Assembly: GCF_000160035.2 (NCBI RefSeq)
Contig: NZ_KI535368.1
Location: 1 to 64,000, forward strand
Reading direction: 5' to 3'
DNA: 64,000 nt
From: Catonella morbi ATCC 51271
GTDB lineage: Bacteria > Bacillota > Clostridia > Lachnospirales > Lachnospiraceae
Shown: positions 36,674 to 46,932 of the stretch, piece after piece
Layout: the number at the start of each line of letters is the position of its first letter
How positions within the stretch are numbered: the stretch's first letter is position 1
Made by a program: the position numbers and the translations under genes
The notes under the pieces: model-generated
The model's database searches: none
What the model was told of the DNA's origin: nothing
Seen by the model: the letters and a program-made list of their open reading frames with translations, nothing else

Positions 36674-38770
36674 ATGTTAAATAAAGGCAAATTGATAGGT
36701 GGGCGTTATGAAATAATCAGTTTAGTAGGCTCAGGCGGAATGGCTGATGTTTATAACGCAGTGGATAACAGACTTAGCAGACAGGTAGCAATAAAGGTTC
36801 TTAAAGAAGAATACAGCTCCGACAAGAATTTTGTTATGAAGTTCAGAGCTGAGGCTCAGTCCGCGGCGGGACTTTCTCATCCTAATATAGTTAATGTATA
36901 TGATGTAGGAGAAGATGAAGGCCTGCATTATATAGTCATGGAACTTGTTGAAGGCATAACTCTTAAGAAATTTATTGAGAGAAAAGGCAAACTGGAACTT
37001 AAAGAAGCTGTAGGGATAGCGATTCAGATAGCCCAGGGTATGGAAGCTGCCCATGCAAACCATATCATTCACAGGGATATTAAGCCGCAGAATATCATTA
37101 TTTCCAAAGAAGGCAAGGTAAAAGTAACTGACTTTGGTATAGCCAAGGCAGCAACTTCCAATACTATTGCAGCCGGTCAGGCGGTCGGCTCTGTTCACTA
37201 TATTTCTCCGGAACAGGCAAGAGGAGGATATTCGGATGAGAAGAGCGATATATATTCTTTGGGTGTTACCCTTTATGAAATGATATCGGGTAAGATGCCG
37301 TTTGCTGCGGATAATACGGTTTCGGTTGCACTTTTACATATAAATGAGGAAGCCGTACCGCTTAGAGAACTTGATCCTGAGATACCTGCAAGCATTGAAA
37401 AAATAGTTCAGAAATGTATGCAGAAGAAGCCTGAACGCAGATACCTTACCGCAACTGAGCTTATAGCGGATTTAAGGAAGGCAGTTTCCGAACCGGAAGG
37501 AGACTATGTAGATTTTAATCAGGCAGTTGTTACGGATTCTCCTACAATTAATATTTCGGGAGAGGAGTTGGAGACTATTAAAAAAGGAAGATACAATACT
37601 GACAGAAATAACAGAACGAATGAGAAGGTAAGAAAGCGTGAACCGCGTGAGGTAAGGGAAGTTCCGGAGGATGAAGAAGAATCTATGGATCCTAAGATGG
37701 AAAAACTTATTCTTTTCGGAGGAATTGCAGCTATTGTTATACTTGCAATAGTAGTAATCGTGCTTTTGATGAAGGGATTTAATCTGTTTAGCAATGGCGG
37801 GGATAGTTCGTCTTCCGGCAAAACAGCTTCAAGTCATACAGCATCCTCTTCCTCAATAGCTTCTGAAACGTCTTCAAAGACTGACAAGGTAAAAGTTCCT
37901 GAAGTTAAGGGACATACTCTCACGGAAGCCATGGCTATTCTCGCTGATGCAGGAATTACTAACTATAAATCCAAGTATGAGAGTTCAAAAGATGTTGAAA
38001 AAGAAAAGGTTATGGATGTAACACCTGCTGAGGGTACTGAGATTAAAAAAGATGATAAGGTTCTTATCATTGTAAGTAAGGGTGATGACAGTCAGACTGT
38101 ACCTGATGTAAAAAATATATCAAAGGAAACCGCAACCTCAACTCTTGAAGACATGAAATTTGTTGTAAATACACAGGAAAAACCAAGCGAAACAGTTGAG
38201 AAGGGAAAAGTAATCGATACTATCCCGACAGCAGGTACTGAGGTTAAAGAGGGAGATACTGTAACTATTGTAGTAAGTAGCGGCCCTGAAAATAAGAAAG
38301 AACTTGTTCCGAATGTGCTTGGAAAGTCTGAGGCAGATGCTACTACAATACTTAACAATTCAGGTTTTAAGGTGTCTATAGCTTATAAGGAAGATGACAG
38401 CGCAGAAAAAGGTAATGTAATAAGCCAGAGTATTGCGGGAGGCAATGAGGCAGATAGGGGAACTACGATAGTTTTAAGCATAAGTAAAGGACCTAAGCCT
38501 GTTACCTACACATATTCTGCTTCACTTACAATAGATGAAAGTCCTTTTGCAGAGGCCGGAGAAAGCGGCGATATAGTAGTTAAGATGGATCAGGATGGCA
38601 AGACTAAGACTGTATATTCAGGAACTGTAAGTGATGAAGACTTCCCGCTTCAGATTGATGATATTACCAGTTCAAGTGAAAGCGAAGCGGTATGCTATCT
38701 CTTAGTAAACGGTGAAGTTTATGACGGTAAAGTATGGCGTATCACAAACTGGAGTAAGGCTGAAAACTAA
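36674..38770 (+). CDS. prkC: PASTA-domain Ser/Thr protein kinase
   Basis: A 698-residue transmembrane kinase. The catalytic domain (about 1-270) has GSGGMADVYNAV, Lys41 in AIKVL, HRDIKPQNI, DFG in VTDFGIAK and a TXXP-like activation region. A basic/acidic juxtamembrane linker leads to one membrane helix (about 345-366) and a Ser-rich stretch. Three extracellular PASTA repeats begin KVPEVKGHTL (about 408), TVPDVKNIS (about 476) and LVPNVLGKSE (about 545), followed by a C-terminal beta-rich domain of about 85 residues. It senses muropeptides or lipid II and regulates wall growth in relatives. Intact and normal. Confidence 0.95.
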   Translation: MLNKGKLIGGRYEIISLVGSGGMADVYNAVDNRLSRQVAIKVLKEEYSSDKNFVMKFRAEAQSAAGLSHPNIVNVYDVGEDEGLHYIVMELVEGITLKKFIERKGKLELKEAVGIAIQIAQGMEAAHANHIIHRDIKPQNIIISKEGKVKVTDFGIAKAATSNTIAAGQAVGSVHYISPEQARGGYSDEKSDIYSLGVTLYEMISGKMPFAADNTVSVALLHINEEAVPLRELDPEIPASIEKIVQKCMQKKPERRYLTATELIADLRKAVSEPEGDYVDFNQAVVTDSPTINISGEELETIKKGRYNTDRNNRTNEKVRKREPREVREVPEDEEESMDPKMEKLILFGGIAAIVILAIVVIVLLMKGFNLFSNGGDSSSSGKTASSHTASSSSIASETSSKTDKVKVPEVKGHTLTEAMAILADAGITNYKSKYESSKDVEKEKVMDVTPAEGTEIKKDDKVLIIVSKGDDSQTVPDVKNISKETATSTLEDMKFVVNTQEKPSETVEKGKVIDTIPTAGTEVKEGDTVTIVVSSGPENKKELVPNVLGKSEADATTILNNSGFKVSIAYKEDDSAEKGNVISQSIAGGNEADRGTTIVLSISKGPKPVTYTYSASLTIDESPFAEAGESGDIVVKMDQDGKTKTVYSGTVSDEDFPLQIDDITSSSESEAVCYLLVNGEVYDGKVWRITNWSKAEN

Positions 38771-39642
38771 TGGAAGGCAGAATAATTAAAGCTATTGCGG
38801 GTTTCTATTATGTCCATAACGGTGAAGATGTTTATGAGTGCAGAGCCAGAGGAGTTTTCAGAAATAAGGGAATTAAGCCTCTGGTTGGAGATATTGCAGA
38901 AGTTGAAATACTGGACGGTGAGAATAAGAAGGGTAATCTGACAGAAATAAAAGAAAGAAATTCTTTTCTCATCCGTCCTGCTGTTGCCAATCCGGATCAG
39001 GCTCTTATAATATTTGCCGGCGCAAAACCCGAGCCAAACCTTAACTTGCTTGATAAATTTTTAACCATGATGGAAATTAAGAATATTCCGGTGGCTATTG
39101 CGATAAGCAAAAGTGATTTAACTGATGAAGATAAGATTAAGGAGCTTACTTCAGTTTATTCTAAATATTACAAGGTGATTGAAATAAGCGTGAAAGAAGA
39201 AAAAGGACTTGATGAACTTAAAGATTTCCTAAAGGGGAAGTTTACAGTACTTGCAGGTCCTTCAGGTGTAGGCAAATCTACGCTTACAAACTACCTTGCA
39301 CCTGAAGCCGACATGGAGACAGGTGAAATAAGCAGGAAGATAGAAAGAGGTAAACAGACAACCAGACATGCCGAGCTTTTTTACATAGGACAAGGCGGTT
39401 ATATCTGTGATACACCGGGATTTGGAAGTTTGGAGCTCTTTGATGTGGACAAAATAGAACTGAAGGACTATTTTCCTGAGTTTGCGGAATACACGGAAGA
39501 CTGTAAGTTTAACGGATGTATACATATAGGAGAAAGGGACTGCGGTGTGAAGAAAGCCCTGGCAGAAGGAAAAATTTCCGAAAGCAGATATAGGAATTAC
39601 CGATTGATTTATGAGGAATTAGCAAACAGGAGGGAGTATTAA
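38770..39642 (+). CDS. rsgA: Ribosome small subunit-dependent GTPase RsgA
   Basis: A 290-residue circularly permuted GTPase acting in 30S maturation. An N-terminal OB fold (about 1-65) precedes motifs in permuted order: G4 ISKSDLTD, G5, G1 [10 protein letters not shown]2 and G3 DTPGFGS. A zinc-binding knuckle follows ([19 protein letters not shown]). ATG 38770 shares its first base with the kinase stop. The prkC-rsgA-rpe-thiN order is conserved in Firmicutes. Confidence 0.95.
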   Translation: MEGRIIKAIAGFYYVHNGEDVYECRARGVFRNKGIKPLVGDIAEVEILDGENKKGNLTEIKERNSFLIRPAVANPDQALIIFAGAKPEPNLNLLDKFLTMMEIKNIPVAIAISKSDLTDEDKIKELTSVYSKYYKVIEISVKEEKGLDELKDFLKGKFTVLAGPSGVGKSTLTNYLAPEADMETGEISRKIERGKQTTRHAELFYIGQGGYICDTPGFGSLELFDVDKIELKDYFPEFAEYTEDCKFNGCIHIGERDCGVKKALAEGKISESRYRNYRLIYEELANRREY

Positions 39643-39643
39643 A

Positions 39644-40318
39644 ATGGAATACATACTTTCGCCATCAATACTTGCGGCTGATTTTGGAAAGCTGGCCGAG
39701 CAGATTAAAATTACAGAGGAAAATGGTGCGAAATATCTTCATTTAGATGTAATGGATGGCGCCTTTGTACCAAGCATATCCTTCGGAATGCCCGTAATTA
39801 AGAGTCTTAGGAAGTACAGCGGACAGGTGTTTGACGTGCATCTTATGATAGAAAGTCCTGAAAGATATCTTGAGGATTTTAAGGCTGCAGGCGCAGATAT
39901 AATCACGGTTCATGCTGAGGCTACAAAGCATTTGCACAGGACAGTAACAAGGATTAAAGAATTGGGGCTTAAAGCAGGAGTTTCTCTTAATCCGGCTACT
40001 CCTCTTTCAGCTATAGAACTTGTGCTTTCGGAAGTGGATATGGTGCTTATTATGAGTGTCAATCCCGGCTTTGGCGGACAGAAGTTCATACCGTTTACTT
40101 TGGATAAGATTAGAAAATTAAGAGAAATGTCTCCCGATATTGATATAGAGGTAGACGGAGGCGTAAATAAGGATAACGTGGCTGAGCTTGTAAAGGCAGG
40201 TGCCAATGTATTGGTTGCCGGAACGGCTGTTTTCGGCGGGGACATAGCAGAAAACACAAAGCTTATGATTGAGAGGATGCATGAAGAAGGTACTTATAAT
40301 AACAGGGGGCAGAACTGA
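39644..40318 (+). CDS. rpe: Ribulose-phosphate 3-epimerase
   Basis: A 224-residue TIM-barrel enzyme of the pentose phosphate pathway. Conserved segments: [60 protein letters not shown] and [10 protein letters not shown]. The catalytic Asp residues and metal-binding His residues are all present. Its start lies one base after the rsgA stop, with AGGAGGG upstream. It overlaps the thiN start by 38 bp. Confidence 0.95.
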   Translation: MEYILSPSILAADFGKLAEQIKITEENGAKYLHLDVMDGAFVPSISFGMPVIKSLRKYSGQVFDVHLMIESPERYLEDFKAAGADIITVHAEATKHLHRTVTRIKELGLKAGVSLNPATPLSAIELVLSEVDMVLIMSVNPGFGGQKFIPFTLDKIRKLREMSPDIDIEVDGGVNKDNVAELVKAGANVLVAGTAVFGGDIAENTKLMIERMHEEGTYNNRGQN

Positions 40319-40973
40319 TACGGACTTTGTGGCAGAGGCTTATAAAGAATATTCGCCGGATGTGGTTATAGTGGCGGACAGAGGGGTGATGGCTGCTAAG
40401 GAGCTAGATATCATACCTGATTATATAGTCGGAGACTTTGACAGTGGTGACACTACAGTAGTAGAATATTTTAAATCTCAATTTGAAGTCTATGGAAAGC
40501 CAATGGTCAGAACTTTTAATCCCGAAAAGGATGAGACTGACACGGAGCTTGCAATTTCTCTTGCACTGACCTTGAATCCAAAGGAAATTGTTCTGCTTGG
40601 TGCCACCGGAACCAGGCTTGACCATACCATGGCAAATATAGAGCTTTTGTACAGGATAACAGAAAGCGGAGTAAGAGCAAGAATTATAGATGAATATAAT
40701 GTTATAAGTATTCATGATAAAGAAATCACTTTGAAACGTGATAAAGCGTTCGGCGAATATTTTTCTTTAATACCGTTTACTGACAATGTAAAGGGGCTGA
40801 ATATAAGAGGAGCTAAATACGAAGTTGAAAACTATATTTTAAGTTCGGGCAGCAGTCTGGGAGTAAGTAATGAATTTATGAAGAACACTGTAAAAATAAG
40901 CTTTGACAGCGGAATTCTCATACTGTTCCAGACAAGTGATGAACGGCTTGACTTAAGGGGAAAATGTAACTAA
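40281..40973 (+). CDS. thiN: Thiamine diphosphokinase
   Basis: A 230-residue enzyme making thiamine pyrophosphate from thiamine and ATP. Family segments: [52 protein letters not shown] and the C-terminal [10 protein letters not shown]. The start ATG 40281 has GAGAGGATG upstream inside rpe. No TPP riboswitch is seen because it is read within the rsgA-rpe operon. Confidence 0.93.
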   Translation: MKKVLIITGGRTDTDFVAEAYKEYSPDVVIVADRGVMAAKELDIIPDYIVGDFDSGDTTVVEYFKSQFEVYGKPMVRTFNPEKDETDTELAISLALTLNPKEIVLLGATGTRLDHTMANIELLYRITESGVRARIIDEYNVISIHDKEITLKRDKAFGEYFSLIPFTDNVKGLNIRGAKYEVENYILSSGSSLGVSNEFMKNTVKISFDSGILILFQTSDERLDLRGKCN

Positions 40974-40983
40974 TGGGGGTGTT

Positions 40984-41592
40984 ATGAAGAAAGACTTGCA
41001 GGATATGGTGCACGAGCTGACTTATTATATTGAACTTATAATAGCGGTTATTATGTGTTGTGTCATAGCCATTATGACCTTTAAGCTCCTTACTGTAGCT
41101 ATTCCTAACTATATAGCAGACGGGGAGATAGAAATCGAAGGCTTCTTGGAAAAGGTAATGATGCTTGCTATCGGACTTGAGTTTGTAAAGATGCTTTGTA
41201 AGCATACTCCAAGTACTGTAATAGATGTTCTCTTGTTTGCCATAGCAAGGCAGATGATTGTGGAGCATACTACGACCCTTGAAAATCTGATTGGTATCGT
41301 GGCCCTTGCGGGCTTGTTTGCCACAAGAAAGTATTTACTCTGCCATTTTGATGAAATTGAAAAACGGGTGTACAGAGGTAGCCAGAAAACTGCCATTACC
41401 AACAGAATGGCAAGGATAAAAATACCTATTGAGGACGGAGAAACTCTTGCAGAGGTAGTTAAAACTACATTGAACAGAGAAGAAAGAACCGTAGCTATAG
41501 GTGCCTGTGTGTGGTACAGGGATTTTGCGCTCAGAATAGACAGTATGCATGGAGATAAAATAACCAGAGTAGAGGTAATTAAGTCAGTTTAA
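40984..41592 (+). CDS. PsiE-like integral membrane protein
   Basis: A 202-residue protein. The N-terminal half has about four membrane segments (about 14-37, 54-72, 80-95 and 100-115), in a pattern reminiscent of phosphate-starvation PsiE/YqhA proteins. The C-terminal half is soluble with IPIEDGETLAEVV, resembling a transporter-associated regulatory domain. Start ATG follows GGGGGTG. It lies between thiN and pcrA and was not recognised with certainty; no function is assigned. Confidence 0.6.
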   Translation: MKKDLQDMVHELTYYIELIIAVIMCCVIAIMTFKLLTVAIPNYIADGEIEIEGFLEKVMMLAIGLEFVKMLCKHTPSTVIDVLLFAIARQMIVEHTTTLENLIGIVALAGLFATRKYLLCHFDEIEKRVYRGSQKTAITNRMARIKIPIEDGETLAEVVKTTLNREERTVAIGACVWYRDFALRIDSMHGDKITRVEVIKSV

Positions 41593-41603
41593 GGGTAAAG
41601 AAA

Positions 41604-43910
41604 ATGAATATTTTAGATAATTTAAATCCTGAACAAAAAAAAGCAGTGGTGCATGAAAATGGGCCACTGCTCATTTTGGCCGGGGCAGGCTCAGGTAAAA
41701 CCAGGGTTCTTACCAGGCGTATAGCTTATCTGATTAAGGAATATGGGGTAAGTCCCTGGAATATATTGGCACTTACCTTCACCAACAAGGCAGCAAGAGA
41801 AATGAGGGAAAGAGTAGACGAGCTCATAGAAGAAGGTGCAGAAAATATATGGGTTTCAACCTTTCACTCAGCCTGTGTAAAGATGCTTAGAAGATTTATA
41901 GACAAGATTGGTTATGACAGGAGTTTTAATATCTACGATACGGACGATACCAAGGCTGTGGTTAAGCAGGTATTGAAAGCTCTCAACATAGACAATAAGG
42001 AATTTCCTGAAAAAACCTGTTTGAATGTCATCTCAAATGCTAAAAATGATTTTATAGATGCTGAAGAATTTGCCGTAAATTCAAAGTTTGGTGTGGATAA
42101 TAACGTCTATGCCAGAGTGTACTCAGAATATGAAAAGCGAATGAAAAATAATAATGCACTTGATTTTGATGATATTTTAGTTAAGACTGTAGAGCTTTTT
42201 CAGACAGATAAAGATACTTTGGAATATTATCAGAGGAGATTTCGCTATATTCTTGTGGATGAGTATCAGGATACCAATATAGTTCAGTTTAAGCTTCTGA
42301 AACTTCTTGCAAATTATGTAAACGAAGACGGAGAAATAGAGAACAACCTCTGTGTGGTAGGAGATGATGACCAGTCTATATATAAGTTTAGAGGGGCAGA
42401 TATAAGAAATATTCTTAATTTTGAGAAAATATATCCGAACGCACTTGTAATAAAACTTGAAGAAAATTACCGTTCTACAGGTAATATACTGGAAGCCGCC
42501 AATGGTGTTATAAGCAATAACAAAGAGCGTAAGGATAAAAGGCTTTGGACAAGCAAGGAAGGCGGGGCATCTATTTCCTATAAGACCTATGATACAGGTG
42601 AGAGGGAGGCAAACGGTGTAGCAAACACTGTCCTGCGTACTGTGAATGAAGGAAAAGCAAAGTATTCGGATATTGCAGTTTTATACCGTACCAATGCCCA
42701 GTCCCGTGCAATAGAAGAAAAATTTATTTACAGCAATATTCCGTACAAGTTATATGGGGGTACAAACTTCTACAGCAGAAAAGAAATAAAAGATATACTT
42801 GCTTACCTGAAAACTATTAACAACCCTAAAGATGACACTCAGGTCAGACGAATATTAAATGTTCCTAAAAGGGGAATCGGAAGTGCTACAGAGGATAAAA
42901 TTGCAGATTATGCCTTAGAAAAGGAAATTTCGTTTTTTGAAGCCTGTATGAGGGTACAGTCCATACCGGGACTAAGCAGGGCGGTGGCTAAGGTTGAGAA
43001 GTTTGTGGCTTTTATTGGAGCTAAGATAAGAGAATTTAAGGATACCGTCTGTATGAAGGCTGAGGTGGAAGCTCTGATAGAGGAGATAGGCTATATAGAA
43101 GAGCTGAAGCTTGAAGGGACTGATGAGGCACAGGGCAGAATTGAAAATATCGAAGAGCTTATAAATAAAGTTGCTATATTTGAGCTGGGAAATCAGGATG
43201 CAGGTGATATAAAACTGGGTAATTTTTTAGCTGATGTTTCACTTGCAACGGATGCTGACAATAAGGACAGTGAAAATAAAGATGCCGATAAGGTAACACT
43301 TATGACACTTCACTCAGCTAAAGGACTTGAGTTTAAGATAGTTTTTATAGTCGGTATGGAAGAAGGGCTTTTCCCAAGCAGAATGTGTCTTTTTGCAATG
43401 GATGAAAGCGAATTGGAGGAAGAAAGAAGGCTTTGCTATGTAGGTATTACAAGGGCAATGGAGAAGCTTTATCTCTCCAATGCCGCATCCAGAATGTTAA
43501 GAGGAGATGTACAGTGGAATGCACCGTCAAGATTCATAGGTGAAATTCCGGAACATTTACTTTCTGTAGGCGGAAGTATAGACAATATCAGACAAAAAAG
43601 AAACGAGAACTTATATGCCGGAGATAGAAATGCTTTTTCAAAATCCGCCGGCTACCAAACCGGAGGTGCTTCGTCAGACAAAAGAAATATTTTTTCGGGA
43701 AACCCTTATATAAGTAAGGGATTTGGCGGCGGAATCGGAGTTTCTGACAGTGTTAATATCGGTGACAGGGTGAGGCATGCAAAGTTTGGTGCAGGGGAAG
43801 TAATAGATTTGGTCAGGGAAAATGATGCGGTATCAATTAAATTTGACAATGAAACCTTCGGAATCAGGAAAATGAAATTAGGTATGGCAGGACTTAAAAA
43901 AATTAACTGA
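41604..43910 (+). CDS. pcrA: ATP-dependent DNA helicase PcrA (UvrD/Rep family)
   Basis: A 768-residue superfamily 1 helicase for nucleotide excision repair and clearing of recombination and transcription intermediates. Motifs: GAGSGKTRVLTRRIAYLI (Walker A), TFTNKAAREM, DEYQDTN, VGDDDQSIYKFRGAD, LEENYRS, LMTLHSAKGLEFK and VGITRAM. A C-terminal tudor-like region (GDRVRHAKFGAGEVIDL) is the PcrA-type RNA polymerase-binding domain. Intact and of normal length. Confidence 0.95.
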   Translation: MNILDNLNPEQKKAVVHENGPLLILAGAGSGKTRVLTRRIAYLIKEYGVSPWNILALTFTNKAAREMRERVDELIEEGAENIWVSTFHSACVKMLRRFIDKIGYDRSFNIYDTDDTKAVVKQVLKALNIDNKEFPEKTCLNVISNAKNDFIDAEEFAVNSKFGVDNNVYARVYSEYEKRMKNNNALDFDDILVKTVELFQTDKDTLEYYQRRFRYILVDEYQDTNIVQFKLLKLLANYVNEDGEIENNLCVVGDDDQSIYKFRGADIRNILNFEKIYPNALVIKLEENYRSTGNILEAANGVISNNKERKDKRLWTSKEGGASISYKTYDTGEREANGVANTVLRTVNEGKAKYSDIAVLYRTNAQSRAIEEKFIYSNIPYKLYGGTNFYSRKEIKDILAYLKTINNPKDDTQVRRILNVPKRGIGSATEDKIADYALEKEISFFEACMRVQSIPGLSRAVAKVEKFVAFIGAKIREFKDTVCMKAEVEALIEEIGYIEELKLEGTDEAQGRIENIEELINKVAIFELGNQDAGDIKLGNFLADVSLATDADNKDSENKDADKVTLMTLHSAKGLEFKIVFIVGMEEGLFPSRMCLFAMDESELEEERRLCYVGITRAMEKLYLSNAASRMLRGDVQWNAPSRFIGEIPEHLLSVGGSIDNIRQKRNENLYAGDRNAFSKSAGYQTGGASSDKRNIFSGNPYISKGFGGGIGVSDSVNIGDRVRHAKFGAGEVIDLVRENDAVSIKFDNETFGIRKMKLGMAGLKKIN

Positions 43911-43933
43911 TAATAGTATTATTTTAAAAAATA

Positions 43934-43942
43934 TGATATACT
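43934..43942 (+). promoter_or_regulatory. Extended -10 promoter before the small acidic membrane protein
   Basis: TGATATACT is an extended -10 box about 35 nt before the ATG at 43974. No clear -35 is seen, and readthrough from pcrA is also possible. Confidence 0.4.
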
Positions 43943-43973
43943 GATTATATCAAATTTGAAAAGGAGAAGAACT

Positions 43974-44258
43974 ATGGATAAGAAAATTGAGGAATTATTA
44001 AACACAGCAAAAATTAACGCATTACTACATCCTACAAAGAACGAAGATGCCAAAAAGGATAATCCTTATATTGTAGTTCTCGTCATAGTGGGCGCGATTG
44101 CCCTTATTGCAGCTATTGCATATGCGGTATATTACTTTTTTGTTCCGGATAAGCTTGTAGACTTTGAAGATGATTTCGATGATGTTTATGGGGATGAGAT
44201 TTTCAACGAGCCTGAAGCTGAAGTAGTTGCAGAGTCCGAAGAGGCGGATGAATTATAA
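43974..44258 (+). CDS. Small acidic single-pass membrane protein
   Basis: A 94-residue protein with one hydrophobic helix (about residues 34-59), a short basic N-terminal part and a strongly acidic C-terminal tail (EDDFDDVYGDE onward). The ATG at 43974 follows AAGGAGAAG; an upstream in-frame ATG at 43956 lacks a site. Similar short proteins occur beside DUF1836 genes in Lachnospiraceae. Not further recognised. Confidence 0.7.
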   Translation: MDKKIEELLNTAKINALLHPTKNEDAKKDNPYIVVLVIVGAIALIAAIAYAVYYFFVPDKLVDFEDDFDDVYGDEIFNEPEAEVVAESEEADEL

Positions 44259-44261
44259 CGA

Positions 44262-44897
44262 ATGAATAAAAATGATAAGAAGGAATTTGTTGAGGAAGTA
44301 GCAAACAGGATCAGATCTTTGGATTATATCAAGATAGAGGATATACCGGGGATTGAGCTGTATATGGATCAGGTTATTAAATTCATGGATGACCATTTTG
44401 CATCCCTTAAAAGATACGAGGGAGATAAGATGCTTACTAAAACCATGATTAATAATTATACCAAAAACAAGCTGCTTCCTTCACCTGAAAAGAAGAAGTA
44501 CGGCAAAGATCATATGCTGCTTCTGATTTTCATATACTATTTTAAAAATGTATTGTCAATAAAGGATATTAATAGCATTCTGACTCCGCTTACAGAAAAT
44601 TTTTTTGCAGACAGTGATAAAGATTTTTCCCTAAGTGATATTTATGATGAAGTTTTTGAGGTTTGCAAGAGCGCAACAGCTGATATCTCAAGATCGGTTT
44701 TGAAGGCATTTGACAGGGCAAAGAACAGTTTTGAAGGTGAAGATGATGAGAAAAAGAAAAAATATCTCAATAATTTTGCCTTCATAGCTTCTCTTTGTTT
44801 TGATGTACATGTTAAGAAAACTATAGTTGAAAATATGATAGACAATGGATTATTGGACTTTAAGGATGATACAGGTAAGGAGAGTAGAAAAAAATAG
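44262..44897 (+). CDS. DUF1836 domain-containing protein
   Basis: A 211-residue soluble protein. The DUF1836 region (about 20-135) includes GIELYMDQVIKFMDDHF, LTKTMINNYTKNKLLPSP and a K-YGKDHMLLLIFIYYFKN segment. The family has a helix-turn-helix-like N-terminal part resembling MerR domains and may bind DNA, but function is unproven. Three bases separate it from the preceding stop, so it is co-translated with the small acidic protein. Confidence 0.85.
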   Translation: MNKNDKKEFVEEVANRIRSLDYIKIEDIPGIELYMDQVIKFMDDHFASLKRYEGDKMLTKTMINNYTKNKLLPSPEKKKYGKDHMLLLIFIYYFKNVLSIKDINSILTPLTENFFADSDKDFSLSDIYDEVFEVCKSATADISRSVLKAFDRAKNSFEGEDDEKKKKYLNNFAFIASLCFDVHVKKTIVENMIDNGLLDFKDDTGKESRKK

Positions 44898-44900
44898 GAA

Positions 44901-45974
44901 ATGAGTAAAGCCGCTAAAATCTGTATTAAGTTATTCCTCATAATAATTATGGTTTTAATTATAGGGATTGCAGGTCTGCTTGCATTTCTTACAATAACCG
45001 AATATAAACCCGGAAATATAGAAAAATTACCTATCAACGGGCAGGTTAGTGATGAAGCAGACTTTTCTAAAGATATTAAGTTTATCAGTTGGAATGTAGG
45101 ATATTGCGGACTGGGAAAGAGTGCAGACTTTTTTATGGATGGCGGGAAAAAAGTTGTAAGTCAGACAAAGTCCGAGGTGGATGAAAATATTGATAAAATA
45201 ACTGATAAATTAAGACAGCTTGATGCCGATGTAATTTTGTTACAGGAGGTTGACAGAAAGTCTTACCGCAGCTATGACATGGATGAGGAAAAGCTGATTG
45301 GCGATAAATTTTCAGATATGATTTCTTCTTTTGCAATTAACCTTAAGGCCTTATTTATACCATATCCGATTCCGCCTATAAGGAATGTGGAAGCGGGGAT
45401 AATGTCTCTCAGTAAATTAAAGGCAGAAAGTGCGGAAAGAGTAAGCCTGCCGGTTCCATTTAAATGGCCGGAAAGAACCTGCAATTTAAAAAGATGTCTT
45501 CTTGTTGAGAAACTTCCTATAAGTGGCAGTGATAAAAAATTGGTTGTTATCAACCTTCATTTAGAAGCCTATGACTCAGGCGAAGGAAAGGTAGCACAGA
45601 CTAAGGCCTTACTTGATATTATGGAAAAAGAGTATAAAGAAGGAAATTATGTAGTTGCGGGCGGAGATTTTAACCAAAGTTTTTCAAGTGCAGACCTGTC
45701 TGAATTCGAGGTAGGCAATAAAGGATTGTGGAAGCCGGGAAGAATTGAAGCGAAAGATTTTGAAGAGAATTTTAATCTTTATATGGATGCTTCTGTTCCG
45801 ACCTGCCGTTCTTTAGACAGAGCCTATGATAAGGCAGATAATAAGTTTCAATACTATGTTATAGACGGTTTTATAACATCTAAAAATGTAGAAGTAATAT
45901 CACAGAAGACAATAGGACTTGACTTTGAGAATTCAGATCATAATCCTATAGAGATGGTAATAAGATTAAAATAA
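44901..45974 (+). CDS. Membrane-anchored endonuclease/exonuclease/phosphatase family protein
   Basis: A 357-residue protein with an N-terminal membrane segment (about 8-31), so the catalytic domain is probably extracellular. Mg-dependent EEP motifs are intact: ISWNVGY (Asn), LLQEVD (Glu), NLHLEAY (His), GGDFNQ (Asp, Asn) and the terminal SDHNPIEM (Asp-His). Members cut phosphodiesters in nucleic acids, lipids or sphingomyelin; substrate is unknown here. ATG lies three bases after DUF1836, with AGGAA upstream. Confidence 0.9.
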   Translation: MSKAAKICIKLFLIIIMVLIIGIAGLLAFLTITEYKPGNIEKLPINGQVSDEADFSKDIKFISWNVGYCGLGKSADFFMDGGKKVVSQTKSEVDENIDKITDKLRQLDADVILLQEVDRKSYRSYDMDEEKLIGDKFSDMISSFAINLKALFIPYPIPPIRNVEAGIMSLSKLKAESAERVSLPVPFKWPERTCNLKRCLLVEKLPISGSDKKLVVINLHLEAYDSGEGKVAQTKALLDIMEKEYKEGNYVVAGGDFNQSFSSADLSEFEVGNKGLWKPGRIEAKDFEENFNLYMDASVPTCRSLDRAYDKADNKFQYYVIDGFITSKNVEVISQKTIGLDFENSDHNPIEMVIRLK

Positions 45975-45978
45975 AAAA

Positions 45979-46020
45979 CACCACAGAGAATCCATAATAA
46001 AAGATTTTCTGTGGTTTTTT
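45979..46020. terminator. Bidirectional rho-independent terminator
   Basis: CCACAGA (45981-45987) pairs with TCTGTGG (46008-46014), with further pairing inside. T6 follows on the plus strand, and the minus strand also ends in a T-run, so it serves both the EEP gene and the convergent aguB gene. Confidence 0.75.
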
Positions 46021-46059
46021 AGTAGGATTATGGTGTCAAAAGCATTTGGCACTTGCATC

Positions 46060-46932
46060 CTATTTAACGATATCTCCATAGCACTCAGGGCGTCTGTCCC
46101 TCATAAGTCCCCATTCAAGTCTTGCAGCATTTATTTCATCTAAATCAAAACTGTGTGTAAGTACTGTTTCTTCGGTTCTTCCCGCGGTTTCTGATAAATC
46201 ACCTGTCATATCAGTGATAAAGGATGAGCCGTAGAAGGTAAGTGAGGAAGATTGATTATTATTTTCTTCACAAGGAATAACCTCCTCTGTACCTATCCTG
46301 TTTGCGGCAACTACAGGTATGATATTTGCTGCGGAATGTCCCTGCATGGTTCTGCGCCAATGCCCCATACTATCTGTGTTAAGTACAGGCTCCGAGCCTA
46401 TAGCTGTAGGGTATAGCAGTACCTCGGCTCCGTTTATGGCAAGACTTCTGGCAGTTTCAGGGAACCATTGATCCCAACAGATACCTACACCTACCTTACC
46501 TACACTTGTATCCCAGACCTTTAATCCTGTATTTCCGGGAGTAAAGTAGAATTTTTCCTGATAAAAATGGTCATCCGGGATATGAGTTTTTCTATAGATT
46601 CCGAGAAATTTTCCACTGTCAAGGACTGCTACAGTATTATAAAGTACATTTCCATCTTTTTCATAAAAGCTTATTGGGAGTACTGTTTCAGTTTTTTTGC
46701 TTAGTTCAAGAAAATGCTTTACAGCATCATTTTCCATTACAGGTTTTGCAAAAGCATAGTAGTCATATCTGCGTTCCTGACAAAAATACTGTCTCTCAAA
46801 GAGCTCAGGAAGTAAAATCAGCTTTGCGCCTTTATTTACAGCCTGAAGCACAAGGGCTTCCGCTTTCTCTATACTTTCTTTCGGTTTTGTAGAGCAGCTC
46901 ATCTGAACTGCGGCAACTGTTAAATTTCTCAT
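46060..46932 (-). CDS. aguB: N-carbamoylputrescine amidase
   Basis: A 290-residue nitrilase-superfamily enzyme hydrolysing N-carbamoylputrescine to putrescine, CO2 and ammonia. The Glu-Lys-Cys triad is visible: LPELFERQYF (Glu), YRKTHIPDD (Lys) and GVGICWDQWFPE (Cys). The substrate-specific regions GHWRRTMQGHSAAN and LMRDRRPECY match AguB. It follows aguA with no gap (its ATG abuts the aguA stop), so the two are co-translated. Confidence 0.96.
   Translation of the reverse strand: MRNLTVAAVQMSCSTKPKESIEKAEALVLQAVNKGAKLILLPELFERQYFCQERRYDYYAFAKPVMENDAVKHFLELSKKTETVLPISFYEKDGNVLYNTVAVLDSGKFLGIYRKTHIPDDHFYQEKFYFTPGNTGLKVWDTSVGKVGVGICWDQWFPETARSLAINGAEVLLYPTAIGSEPVLNTDSMGHWRRTMQGHSAANIIPVVAANRIGTEEVIPCEENNNQSSSLTFYGSSFITDMTGDLSETAGRTEETVLTHSFDLDEINAARLEWGLMRDRRPECYGDIVK

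Noticed and set aside
40269-40973. TPP riboswitch before thiamine diphosphokinase
   Set aside because: The gene starts inside rpe and has no leader of its own.
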